Positions 16,566 to 22,011 of a stretch of 22,011 nt of DNA are shown one piece after another. The position numbers and the translations under genes were made by a program. The notes under the pieces are model-generated. The model worked only from the letters and a program-made list of their open reading frames with translations, was not told the origin of the DNA and did not search any database. Every line of letters begins with the position of its first letter. Positions within the stretch are counted from its first letter, which is position 1. Source of the DNA: an uncultured Kineothrix sp. (lineage in GTDB: Bacteria > Bacillota > Clostridia > Lachnospirales > Lachnospiraceae); assembly GCA_910588855.1 (NCBI GenBank), contig CAJUSR010000041.1, positions 1-22,011 on the forward strand. The letters run 5' to 3'.

Positions 16566-16594
16566 AATGTAGCACTGCAAAAATCATATGTCAA
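16566..16594 (-). promoter_or_regulatory. Promoter of cysK
   Basis: On the minus strand TTGACA (16589-16594, perfect) is followed by 17 bp and TACATT (16566-16571). The start site would be near 16559, giving a leader of about 250 nt before cysK that contains the operator candidate and the hairpins. Confidence 0.65.
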
Positions 16595-16776
16595 CCTTTT
16601 TTTCCGTACACCCAAGCCAGACTCCAAGGACAACACGCCAACCAATGCATCTTGCGGCTGCCTTTCCTGCAGAAAATATTTTCCTAGTTCCAGTTTGTTT
16701 TTTGTTATTTCGATTCGGGTTCTAAAAGCTCTGCCCGGAATCGTGTACTCATGAAAATGGATGCTATAAATATACA

Positions 16777-16805
16777 TTGAGGGTGGCAGGCAAATATTTT
16801 ATAAT
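16777..16805 (+). promoter_or_regulatory. Candidate promoter of the unknown AT-rich gene
   Basis: TTGAGG (16777-16782), a 17-bp spacer and a perfect TATAAT (16800-16805). The leader of about 140 nt is very AT-rich and contains a GGAGG not followed by a start codon and a direct repeat of TTATATAGAAAA. Confidence 0.45.
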
Positions 16806-16949
16806 CAAATATATAAATCGCCTTTTGGAGGTGTAAAACTAATTTACAGCGCTTACATTTGATTATATAGAAAATAATTATATAGAAAAATATCAGAAAG
16901 GAAAATGTACAGTGTTCCTCCCTATGAGTTCATTATACAAGGTGTTACC

Positions 16950-17501
16950 ATGATTTTACAAAATGAGATATGCCACATTGAAATCAACATCGATGAAACA
17001 TATACCGTTGGCTCGGCAGATAATCGCCACTATGATGCAACACTGAATCCAAGAGATTATCGGCACAACGATTTATCAAAAACGCTGGCAATTCATATTA
17101 GCTTATATTCAAAAGAATATCAAATAGCATTGATTGGACCGTACCATTCATATAATTCGGATTGCGCCGTCCTGGAAGATGATATCCTTACAGTTCTGCA
17201 AGACGACATGATAACACAGATAAAAATTACCAACACCTCCATCATTCGCCATGTCCTGCTAAACTGTTTTGGTTGTAACTTTGCAATTTATAAATTTAAA
17301 AATGGGTATATTATACATGGCGAAATCGAAATAATAATGTTGAATTTTGATTTAATAAAACAATGGTCATTTTCCGGAAGGGATATATTTGTTACTATTT
17401 CAAACAAAGAACCATTTACAATACGCGAAAACTCAATTTGCTTGTACGACTTTGAAGACAACTACTATGAAATAGATTTTGACGGAAATCAACTCATATA
17501 A
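16950..17501 (+). CDS. Hypothetical protein, AT-rich gene of unknown family
   Basis: A soluble protein of 183 aa starting MILQNEICHIEINIDETYTV. AAGGTG lies 5 nt before this ATG. A start 15 codons upstream (16905) is possible behind AAAGGAAA but is less well spaced. There is no signal peptide, membrane segment or nucleotide-binding motif. The sequence alternates hydrophobic and polar residues, as in an all-beta protein, and ends with acidic/aromatic residues (CLYDFEDNYYEIDFDGNQLI). The base composition is clearly more AT-rich than the flanking cysK and carbamate kinase genes, which suggests transfer. It stands alone between the cysK control region and the 14-bp repeat element. I do not recognise the family; small beta-rich single genes like this are sometimes immunity-type proteins, but nothing here proves that. 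Confidence 0.65.
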   Translation: MILQNEICHIEINIDETYTVGSADNRHYDATLNPRDYRHNDLSKTLAIHISLYSKEYQIALIGPYHSYNSDCAVLEDDILTVLQDDMITQIKITNTSIIRHVLLNCFGCNFAIYKFKNGYIIHGEIEIIMLNFDLIKQWSFSGRDIFVTISNKEPFTIRENSICLYDFEDNYYEIDFDGNQLI

Positions 17502-17591
17502 TTTCCGATTTACAGGGATGCTAAATAAGTGCAAAATTAGTAATTTAATGCAGGGATATACATTATACTTTAGGCTTTATGCAGCAGAAAC

Positions 17592-17815
17592 ACCTTTCCG
17601 AATGAAACTTTGGATGATTAGACTTTGACTCGTAACTTATGGCGCGCAACTTTTTGTGAGCAACTTTTGGCAGACAAAATTTGACAGGCGGATTTCAGTA
17701 TGTAACCTTTTGCACACAACTTTCGGTGAGCTACTTTCGACAGACTGCTTCCTACGAATAACTTTTTATGGGCTGCTTTTGGCAGATAACTTTCGGCAAG
17801 CAGCTTTCGGCTCCC
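17592..17815. repeat. Degenerate 14-bp tandem array, 16 units (left half of composite element)
   Basis: Sixteen consecutive units of exactly 14 bp fill 17592-17815 without a gap. Examples are AACTTTTGGCAGAC, AACTTTCGGTGAGC, TACTTTCGACAGAC, TGCTTTTGGCAGAT and AACTTTCGGCAAGC. The consensus is about RRCTTTYGGCAGRY and much of the variation is by transitions. The register is never broken although single units differ a lot. A period of 14 is not compatible with coding, so the ORF that can be read through it is accidental. The last unit (17802-17815) is also the outer end of the palindrome at 17800-18036. Confidence 0.9.
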
Positions 17816-18036
17816 GTTGCGTCAGTTTTTTTGGCAATTGCTAAAAAACAGCAATTTTACTTATGAAATGGTCCATATCCAGGGTGAAACCGCCACGGAT
17901 GGCGGTTTCAAGAAGCACAGGGCACGGATGCCCGTTGCTTCTGACCCGTCCGTCATCAACCACGCCTCCATTTCATTAGTAAAATCTGTTTTTTAGCCTA
18001 GTCAAAAAACCTGACGCAACGGGAACCGAAAGCTGC
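17800..18036. repeat. Long imperfect palindrome, about 70-nt arms (core of composite element)
   Basis: The left arm (17800-17871) and the right arm (17968-18036) are inverted copies; by eye about 60 of 69 aligned positions match with three single or double gaps. Clearly shared blocks are GCAGCTTTCGG, CCCGTTGCGTCAG, GCTAAAAAACAG, TTTTAC and ATGAAATGG. The 96-nt centre (17872-17967) contains two further hairpins. As RNA or single-stranded DNA this would fold into one long rod with two stem-loops at the tip. No ORF of note runs through it. Confidence 0.9.
17886..17942. other. Twin hairpins with the same ACGGAT loop
   Basis: Hairpin 1 (17886-17909) has a perfect 9-bp stem GAAACCGCC/GGCGGTTTC. 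Hairpin 2 (17911-17942) has stems AGAAGCA/TGCTTCT and GGGC/GCCC with a 2x2 internal loop. Both close on the same six bases, ACGGAT, and are one base apart. Just downstream, GTCCGT (17949-17954) could pair with either loop. Two identical loops on different stems point to a selected structure, possibly a small RNA or a protein-recognised DNA hairpin. Confidence 0.6.
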
Positions 18037-18104
18037 CCACCAAAAACCACTAACCCAAAGCCACCTATAGCAAACCCTCCCCTAAACACCACTCCCCTCC
18101 CAAA
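18021..18104. repeat. Inverted 14-bp array, about 6 units (right half of composite element)
   Basis: Six 14-bp units follow the palindrome in the opposite orientation, for example ACCGAAAGCT ending the first, then GCCCACCAAAAACC, ACTAACCCAAAGCC and ACCTATAGCAAACC. Read on the minus strand they are of the type GGTTTTTGGTGGGC, which differs from the left-array consensus mainly by transitions. The outermost unit is less certain. This makes the whole element 17592-18104 an inverted arrangement of two related arrays around the palindrome. Confidence 0.65.
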
Positions 18105-18141
18105 TGCAGGCAATTAACTATACAAACCCTCCCTCTTTTGA

Positions 18142-18147
18142 TATAAT
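18142..18147 (+). promoter_or_regulatory. Candidate -10 box of the carbamate kinase gene
   Basis: A perfect TATAAT is preceded by TTTTGA, and a weak -35 (TATACA-like) lies 17 bp upstream. The leader of about 155 nt contains complementary AACGG-CA and TGCCGTT segments (18177-18185 and 18222-18229) that form a modest hairpin. The promoter lies just outside the composite repeat element. Confidence 0.45.
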
Positions 18148-18311
18148 CCTTTTATTCAATGCAAGCACACGGCAAAAAACGGGCAACTGCGACCTTCCTT
18201 CATTTTTCGTCCGTCCGTAACTGCCGTTTCAAGGAAACCGAATATAAATGCAAAAGCAAAAACCGGAAGGCTTACATATCTTCCGCTTTAGAAAGGAATA
18301 TGGATTAGATT

Positions 18312-19244
18312 ATGAAAAAAAAGGTCGTCGTATCTCTTGGACATCAAGCTTTAGGTTATACCACATTGGAACAACGGGATGCTGTGCAAATTACTTCCAG
18401 GGCGCTTGCCGACTTGGTGGAAGCCGGTTACCAGCTTACCATCACCCACAGCAACGGTCCCCAGGTAAGTATGATTCACAAAGCAATGACGGAACTGCGC
18501 CGGGTTTATATTGACTATACCCCAGCGCCCATGTGCGTCTGCTCTGCCATGAGCCAAGGGTATGTTGGATATGATATCCAAAATTCCCTACGGGCGGAAC
18601 TTCTTGGCCGCGGCATCTCAAAAACCGTCAGCACAATCCTTACAATGGTTACGGTAGACCCTTATGACGAAGCATTTTATGAGCCGACTAAAATCATCGG
18701 ACGTTATATGTCAAAAGACGATGCGGAAATAGAAATAAAAAAAGGGAATTATGTAGTAGAGGAGCCGGGCAAAGGCTTCCGCCGGGTAGTTGCGGCTCCC
18801 CAGCCCATTGATATCGTAGAAATTGAAGCTATCCGGGCGCTTGCCGATGCCGGGCAGGTAGTCATCGCCTGCGGCGGAGGGGGCATCCCTGTAATTGAGC
18901 AAAACCATGCATTAAAAGGCGCTTCTGCCGTTATTGAAAAGGATGCCATCGCCGGAAAACTGGCAGCCGACTTGAAGGCAGACCAGCTTATGATACTCAC
19001 CAGTGTTCCCTGCGTATATAAAAATTTCGGCACCAATCTTCAAGAAGAACTCCGTTCCCTGACAATCGCAGAAGCCATAGGGCATATCAAAGGACATCAA
19101 TTCGGCGACGGCAACATGCTCCCTAAAATAGAAGCCGCCATCGCTTACCTGAATGTATGCCCGCAAGGAAGCGTATTGATTACATCCCTTGCCAACGTGA
19201 AAGACGCTTTAAAGGGCAAAGCCGGAACTGTTATCCTCCCCTAA
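18312..19244 (+). CDS. arcC: Carbamate kinase family protein with variant active-site motif
   Basis: A 310-aa amino-acid-kinase-fold protein. Carbamate kinase transfers phosphate between carbamoyl phosphate and ADP, making ATP at the end of arginine or purine-derived ureide breakdown. Family features are HSNGPQVS (about 55-62), the YIDYTPAPMCVCSAMSQGYVG region, IACGGGGIPV (about 180-190), VIEKDAIAGKLAADL and the C-terminal GSVLITSLANV. The N-terminal motif is SLGHQALG (8-15), where the usual enzyme has ALGGNAL; GN becomes HQ. HSNGPQ also replaces the common HGNGPQ. This may mark a distinct subfamily with an altered substrate. No arcA or argF is beside it. The ATG has GGATTAG upstream. The symbol is given for the family only. 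Confidence 0.85.
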   Translation: MKKKVVVSLGHQALGYTTLEQRDAVQITSRALADLVEAGYQLTITHSNGPQVSMIHKAMTELRRVYIDYTPAPMCVCSAMSQGYVGYDIQNSLRAELLGRGISKTVSTILTMVTVDPYDEAFYEPTKIIGRYMSKDDAEIEIKKGNYVVEEPGKGFRRVVAAPQPIDIVEIEAIRALADAGQVVIACGGGGIPVIEQNHALKGASAVIEKDAIAGKLAADLKADQLMILTSVPCVYKNFGTNLQEELRSLTIAEAIGHIKGHQFGDGNMLPKIEAAIAYLNVCPQGSVLITSLANVKDALKGKAGTVILP

Positions 19245-19272
19245 ATCCAGAATCGAGTAGAGAAAATTCAAA

Positions 19273-19307
19273 AGAATCCTGTTTACAGGATTCTCCGCCT
19301 GCGGCGG
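19273..19307. terminator. Two consecutive hairpins between convergent arcC and lspA
   Basis: A perfect 9-bp stem (AGAATCCTG/CAGGATTCT, loop TTTA) is followed directly by CCGCC-TGC-GGCGG. It lies 29 bp after the carbamate kinase stop and 36 bp after the lspA stop, so it can end transcripts from both sides. No long T-run follows on either strand. Confidence 0.5.
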
Positions 19308-19342
19308 GTCGTGGCAGAGACATGTTTCCACTCCGGCATCCA

Positions 19343-19801
19343 TTACCGCTTCCCAGCCCCGGCTGAAAGCGCAACCAGCAATGCCCCTAAGATAATCCCA
19401 AAATCCGATAAATTGAAAATCACGCGTGAAAGCCATTTCCACCGTACATGAAAGCTGAAATAATCTACTACATATTTCCGTTTCAACCTGTCATAAGTAT
19501 TACTGAATGCGCCGCCCAGCAATAGGGAAAAACCGGTTTTTAGCATCTTGTTCCCTTGTTTCCCCAGCAGTAAAGCAAAAGCTGCCGTAACTCCTATTGT
19601 CAGCAAAAGCGACAAAGTTGCCACTGCTGCCCTGCTTTTTTGCCCGGCATTCAAAAACGCACCCTTATTATGATGCATCCTCAAACGGATAAAACCATTC
19701 CACTTCTCTTTTTCTTCCCCTTCCGCCAATGTTTCTTCCATATAATTTTTTATCAGACAATCACCGATAAAAATCATTGCTACAATTCCAATATAAATCA
19801 T
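19343..19801 (-). CDS. lspA: Signal peptidase II (prolipoprotein signal peptidase)
   Basis: A 152-aa membrane protein with four hydrophobic helices. It cleaves the signal peptide of lipoproteins such as MetQ after lipid is added to the cysteine. The conserved boxes are D14 in GDCLIKN, NKGAF, then GGAFSNTYDRLKRKYVVDYF and FNLSDFGI. The two catalytic aspartates are those of VVDYF and NLSD. The N-terminal half is less typical of the family, with an acidic insertion (AEGEEKEKW) after the first helix. The RBS is GAGGGAACCGA. It starts 39 bp after the truncated RloB gene on the same strand. Confidence 0.88.
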   Translation of the reverse strand: MIYIGIVAMIFIGDCLIKNYMEETLAEGEEKEKWNGFIRLRMHHNKGAFLNAGQKSRAAVATLSLLLTIGVTAAFALLLGKQGNKMLKTGFSLLLGGAFSNTYDRLKRKYVVDYFSFHVRWKWLSRVIFNLSDFGIILGALLVALSAGAGKR

Positions 19802-19840
19802 TCGGTTCCCTCATCCTTCCGTCCAGTTGCAAAGCAAAGT

Positions 19841-20059
19841 TTATACTTCTTGTAAATAGCCTCTAATGTTTCGTGAGCTTAAGTTTCCAACTATTGCATT
19901 GATACCTAAATGTACTCTGTGTGCAGACACTCCATTAAAATACTCTTTTTCCGTTGCATTACCCTCTACTGACAAAAAGAATATTTTTTGGGGCTTAATT
20001 TTATCCTTTTCTTCTTCCCTTTCAAATACTGTAGATCGTAATCTATACCGGTTCTTCAT
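19841..20059 (-). pseudogene. RloB-like (AbiLii-type) protein, probably truncated
   Basis: A 72-codon ORF. Its first half has the N-terminal RloB signature: a basic start (MKNRYRLRSTVFERE), then IFFLSVEGNATEKEYFNG, where the EG-x-x-TE-x-x-YF residues match the family. RloB proteins are usually about 200 aa, so the C-terminal two thirds is missing. The ORF ends at a stop after GYLQEV, 39 bp before lspA. The ATG overlaps the end of the AAA ATPase gene by 17 bp with AGGGGGA as RBS, the tight arrangement of rloA-rloB pairs. The upstream partner looks complete, so the deletion affects only this gene. It could be a shortened but still working form. Confidence 0.65.
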
Positions 20060-21425
20060 ACTTCCCCCTCAACATATTCTTGTCTTCAAATATTGGAATT
20101 GCACCATATCTGCCCAGCAAATAATCTTTCTCAATTTTCTTATCAAATCTTTGTTTAAATAAATTTAGAGAAAATACTTTTGAAGAATGATCTTCTTGCC
20201 GTTCTACAAACCAAATTTCATCCTGTCTAAGCAAATCCAAATCCAATAGGTTTGAGTCATGGGTGGTCGCAATCAACTGGCAACCCCTCCCCTCTGTAAA
20301 ATCATAAAACAGTTCAAGGAATTTTCTTGCTAAGTTAGTGTGAAAGCTTCTGTCAATTTCGTCAATTAAAATCACACTTACCTTTCTATTTTCATAGTAC
20401 AGTGGTATAAGGTCAAATAATCGCTTTGTTCCGTCCGATTCGTCTGAATATTCAAACTTATCATCCGGATTTCCATGATCTAACAGCAGCTTATTATATA
20501 CAATATTTCCATTTTCGTCTTTATGGAGCTCAAATACTTGTTCATTCACTCTAAACATTATTGGCCTCTTATTTGCTGCATTAGAAATATCAATCTTTAT
20601 TTTTTCAGCATCATTTCTCGAAATATTAGATAGAATTTTGTCAAAATCCATCTGCTGGCCTTCTCCCTCAACAGAATCAATTCCTGTATCAAAGTATTTC
20701 ATTAATGTGGAGAAAAACTTCTTTTTATTTTCATCTGCCGCCACTTCGTTCAGGCCATTATACTTTGAAGATGGGAACAGAATTATCATATCGTCAATCC
20801 ATTCATATACTCTTTTTATTTCTGAAAAAACACCTTCCTTTTCATTGGTTCGCAATGCAATATCGTTGAGCATAGTTTTTTTCTCATATGCATCGGAAAT
20901 ATTTTCACCAAATCCCTCCAAATAAAAATTCATTTTATGTTCTTCAGATATATTTGCAAAGCCAGCTTCGCTTGTGGCATAGCTTATATTATCATCCCCC
21001 ACTTCACGATTCAGCAAGTATGTCTCCTCTCCTGTCACATCAATTTTTACCAGCCATTCACTCAATATCCGTTTATCAACATAGGAAATAGCTAATCCAT
21101 AAGAATATTCCATGTCTCCAATCATAATTCTATATTCAAATACGCCTGGTATTGTGTACATTTCATTTATAATTCTGAAATAGCTTTTACTTAAATTAAC
21201 ATGATCCAGTCCGTTTACTATAATTTCTCTGGAAAAGCGAATTGCCTTTACAAAGTTGCTTTTACCACCAGCATTAGCACCAAATATTAACCCGCTCTTT
21301 AAAATCCTTCTATTTTTTTTGATTACAACGTGTTCTTTATGTCTGGTAATTTTGCTTGCAACAAAAGAAATACTTTGCGTCTCCTTAAATGACTTATAGT
21401 TACTTACAGAAAACCCTACCAACAT
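20043..21425 (-). CDS. AAA/ABC-type ATPase, RloA (AbiLi)-like defence protein
   Basis: A 460-aa ATPase of the SMC/OLD-like group. It starts MLVGFSVSNYKSFKETQSISF, where SNYKSF is typical. Walker A is GANAGGKSN (49-57), a signature-like DESDGTKRLFDLIP lies at about 328-341, Walker B is VILIDEID (351-358) and the H-motif is ATTHDSNLLDLD (387-396). No nuclease domain is seen. With RloB it forms the RloAB (lactococcal AbiLi/AbiLii-type) pair, linked to phage defence. The ATG is chosen because GAGGGTAAGAAA precedes it; an upstream in-frame GTG has no RBS. The gene is clearly AT-rich compared with cysK, arcC or metNIQ, which points to horizontal transfer. Confidence 0.88.
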   Translation of the reverse strand: MLVGFSVSNYKSFKETQSISFVASKITRHKEHVVIKKNRRILKSGLIFGANAGGKSNFVKAIRFSREIIVNGLDHVNLSKSYFRIINEMYTIPGVFEYRIMIGDMEYSYGLAISYVDKRILSEWLVKIDVTGEETYLLNREVGDDNISYATSEAGFANISEEHKMNFYLEGFGENISDAYEKKTMLNDIALRTNEKEGVFSEIKRVYEWIDDMIILFPSSKYNGLNEVAADENKKKFFSTLMKYFDTGIDSVEGEGQQMDFDKILSNISRNDAEKIKIDISNAANKRPIMFRVNEQVFELHKDENGNIVYNKLLLDHGNPDDKFEYSDESDGTKRLFDLIPLYYENRKVSVILIDEIDRSFHTNLARKFLELFYDFTEGRGCQLIATTHDSNLLDLDLLRQDEIWFVERQEDHSSKVFSLNLFKQRFDKKIEKDYLLGRYGAIPIFEDKNMLRGKYEEPV

Positions 21426-21466
21426 TTTCTTACCCTCTTTCTCTTCTATCACAATTGTTATATTTA

Positions 21467-21496
21467 ATTATATTGTGTATTATTCACATATGTCAA
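21467..21496 (-). promoter_or_regulatory. Promoter of the RloA-like operon
   Basis: On the minus strand TTGACA (21491-21496, perfect), an 18-bp spacer and TATAAT (21467-21472, perfect). Start would be near 21460, about 35 nt before the ATPase start. The spacer is almost exactly filled by one of two TGTG-N7-CACA sites. Confidence 0.75.
21473..21489. promoter_or_regulatory. TGTG-N7-CACA operator candidate, promoter-spacer copy
   Basis: The minus strand reads ATGTGAATAATACACAA. TGTG and CACA form the inverted ends. It lies between the -35 and -10 boxes of the ATPase promoter. A copy differing at one base is found 72 bp upstream (21545-21561). Confidence 0.55.
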
Positions 21497-21544
21497 TGTT
21501 CTTATCCGCATTTTTCTTATTATTTTAGTTTATCTTTTATTTAT

Positions 21545-21561
21545 TTGTGTTTTATTCACAT
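21545..21561. promoter_or_regulatory. TGTG-N7-CACA operator candidate, upstream copy
   Basis: The minus strand reads ATGTGAATAAAACACAA, matching the promoter-spacer copy at 16 of 17 positions. The 72-bp distance is close to seven helical turns, so a bound regulator could contact both sites across a loop. Confidence 0.5.
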
Positions 21562-21604
21562 TTTAATATTTGACATTCATCTTTCCCTACACACTGCGGA
21601 CGCC

Positions 21605-21741
21605 GCCGTGAGGAACATAAAATGCTCCGTCACCACGCTTTCGCTCGGTAAAAAGCGTAACGGACACTAAACTCGTGAGGAACCTCGTTAAGTGCCGACG
21701 TTTTTTAACGGGTTCCTTGCGCATTTTATGTTCCTCACGGC
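21605..21741. repeat. Hairpin-rich interspersed repeat with 21-bp perfect inverted ends
   Basis: A 21-bp sequence at 21605-21625 recurs exactly inverted at 21721-21741. Between them is another hairpin (TCCGT...ACGGA with ACGCTTT...AAAGCGT, 21626-21656) and GTGAGGAAC, a partial copy of the end sequence. The right end continues into the 54-bp direct repeat shared with the window's first bases. This has the form of a small non-autonomous palindromic element; no target duplication could be identified. Confidence 0.75.
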
Positions 21742-21769
21742 TGAATCAAGGCACTAACTAAATGACATT
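21716..21769. repeat. 54-bp interspersed repeat, right copy
   Basis: Same orientation and 52 of 54 bases identical to 1-54. The copies are about 21.7 kb apart and contain the 21-bp inverted-repeat arm. Homologous exchange between them could delete or circularise the intervening DNA. Confidence 0.85.
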
Positions 21770-21877
21770 ACCTCCCAAAGGGGTTTGATATAATAGGGTA
21801 TTATGGTGCAATTTCCTATTATATAAATAAGTGTCTTCGATATTCCATAAAGAACCTTCGGCTCTTCCTCAATCTAC

Positions 21878-21895
21878 GTCCTTCTGGCGAAGGAC
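21878..21895 (+). other. Small hairpin in a possible leader at the right edge
   Basis: GTCCTTC/GAAGGAC with a TGGC loop is a perfect 7-bp stem, enclosed by CTCAATC/GATTGGG. The enclosing arm overlaps the ribosome binding site of the possible ORF at 21914. It could be a translational control hairpin; the right edge prevents a firm call. Confidence 0.35.
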
Positions 21896-21913
21896 TTTCC
21901 TATAAGGATTGGG

Positions 21914-22011
21914 ATGTCAAAAGGTCTTCCCGGCAGTGCCGCTTGGCATATGGCACAAAAAATATTGTGCAAGTGGCTTTTGTACGATGGAGAGGAGACT
22001 CTAAAATCGTG
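21914..22011 (+). CDS. Possible start of a gene running off the right edge
   Basis: An open frame of 32 codons starts MSKGLPGSAAWHMAQKILC and is still open at the window end. AAGGATTGGG precedes the ATG. It is too short to recognise, and the ATG lies in a structured stretch, so it may be chance. Confidence 0.2.
   Translation, partial: MSKGLPGSAAWHMAQKILCKWLLYDGEETLKS

Noticed and set aside
16556..16777. 73-aa minus-strand ORF upstream of cysK (protein-like stretch RTRIEITKNKLELGKYF)
   Set aside because: It has no RBS, contains the cysK promoter and ends near its start site. It could be a gene remnant, but nothing identifies it.
17656..17844. 62-aa plus-strand ORF through the 14-bp array
   Set aside because: It exists only because the array by chance lacks stops in that frame; the 14-bp period shifts the reading frame each unit and there is no RBS.
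17886..17942. Guanidine-II (mini-ykkC) riboswitch, suggested by two hairpins with ACGG in the loops upstream of a carbamate kinase gene
   Set aside because: Guanidine-II hairpins have ACGR tetraloops; here the loops are six bases (ACGGAT, or CGGA if A-T pairs). The hairpins lie inside a long palindrome about 200 bp before the apparent promoter of the downstream gene, so they would not be in its leader.
17592..18104. CRISPR array
   Set aside because: Units are 13-14 bp, contiguous and individually degenerate, with no constant repeat alternating with unique spacers, and no cas gene is present.
17592..18104. Retron or diversity-generating retroelement
   Set aside because: No reverse transcriptase is encoded in the window, and unit variation is transitions in general rather than adenine-specific changes.

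Overview
The window looks like chromosomal DNA from a low-to-mid-GC anaerobic Firmicute, most likely a Lachnospiraceae-type gut Clostridia. This is inferred from AGGAGG-type ribosome binding sites, sigma-A-like promoters and typical Firmicutes gene families (LrgAB, MetNIQ, Rrf2, PTS Enzyme I, RloAB-like). There is no rRNA, tRNA, CRISPR array, integrase or transposase that I can support.

Layout. A 54-bp repeat at the left edge is followed by a 39-aa OadG-gamma-like membrane peptide and, on the other strand, an lrgA-lrgB operon. A 52-aa orphan ORF with a strong RBS, a hairpin and a degenerate 13-bp tandem array precede a perfect TTGACA/TATAAT promoter. That promoter drives a cytoplasmic GH2 glycosidase and then a zinc-ribbon/transmembrane/leucine-rich-repeat protein. 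From 6.2 to 16.3 kb almost everything reads on the minus strand: a MATE exporter, PTS Enzyme I (ptsI), an Rrf2 regulator with an NSS-type sodium symporter, a Cof-type HAD phosphatase, the methionine importer metN-metI-metQ, and cysK. Sulfur amino-acid uptake and synthesis sit together (metNIQ, cysK). The Rrf2 gene is a candidate regulator of cysK, whose start region carries an ATTCCTA/TAGGAAT inverted repeat.

From 16.3 to 18.3 kb the DNA is mostly non-coding: a long hairpin-rich cysK leader, an AT-rich gene of unknown function, and a 513-bp composite element. The element has a 14-bp degenerate tandem array (16 units), a long imperfect palindrome (about 70-nt arms) enclosing two hairpins that share the loop ACGGAT, and a shorter 14-bp array in the opposite orientation. 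This is the most unusual structure in the window. A related 13-bp array lies 15.6 kb away at 1988-2117.

The right part holds a carbamate-kinase-family gene with an altered GGNA motif, a signal peptidase II gene, and an AT-rich RloA/RloB (AbiL-like) defence pair. The AAA ATPase of that pair looks intact, but RloB is only 72 aa and appears truncated. Its promoter contains one of two near-identical TGTG-N7-CACA sites. The right edge carries a hairpin-rich repeat that contains a second copy of the left-edge repeat, then a structured stretch and possibly the start of another gene.
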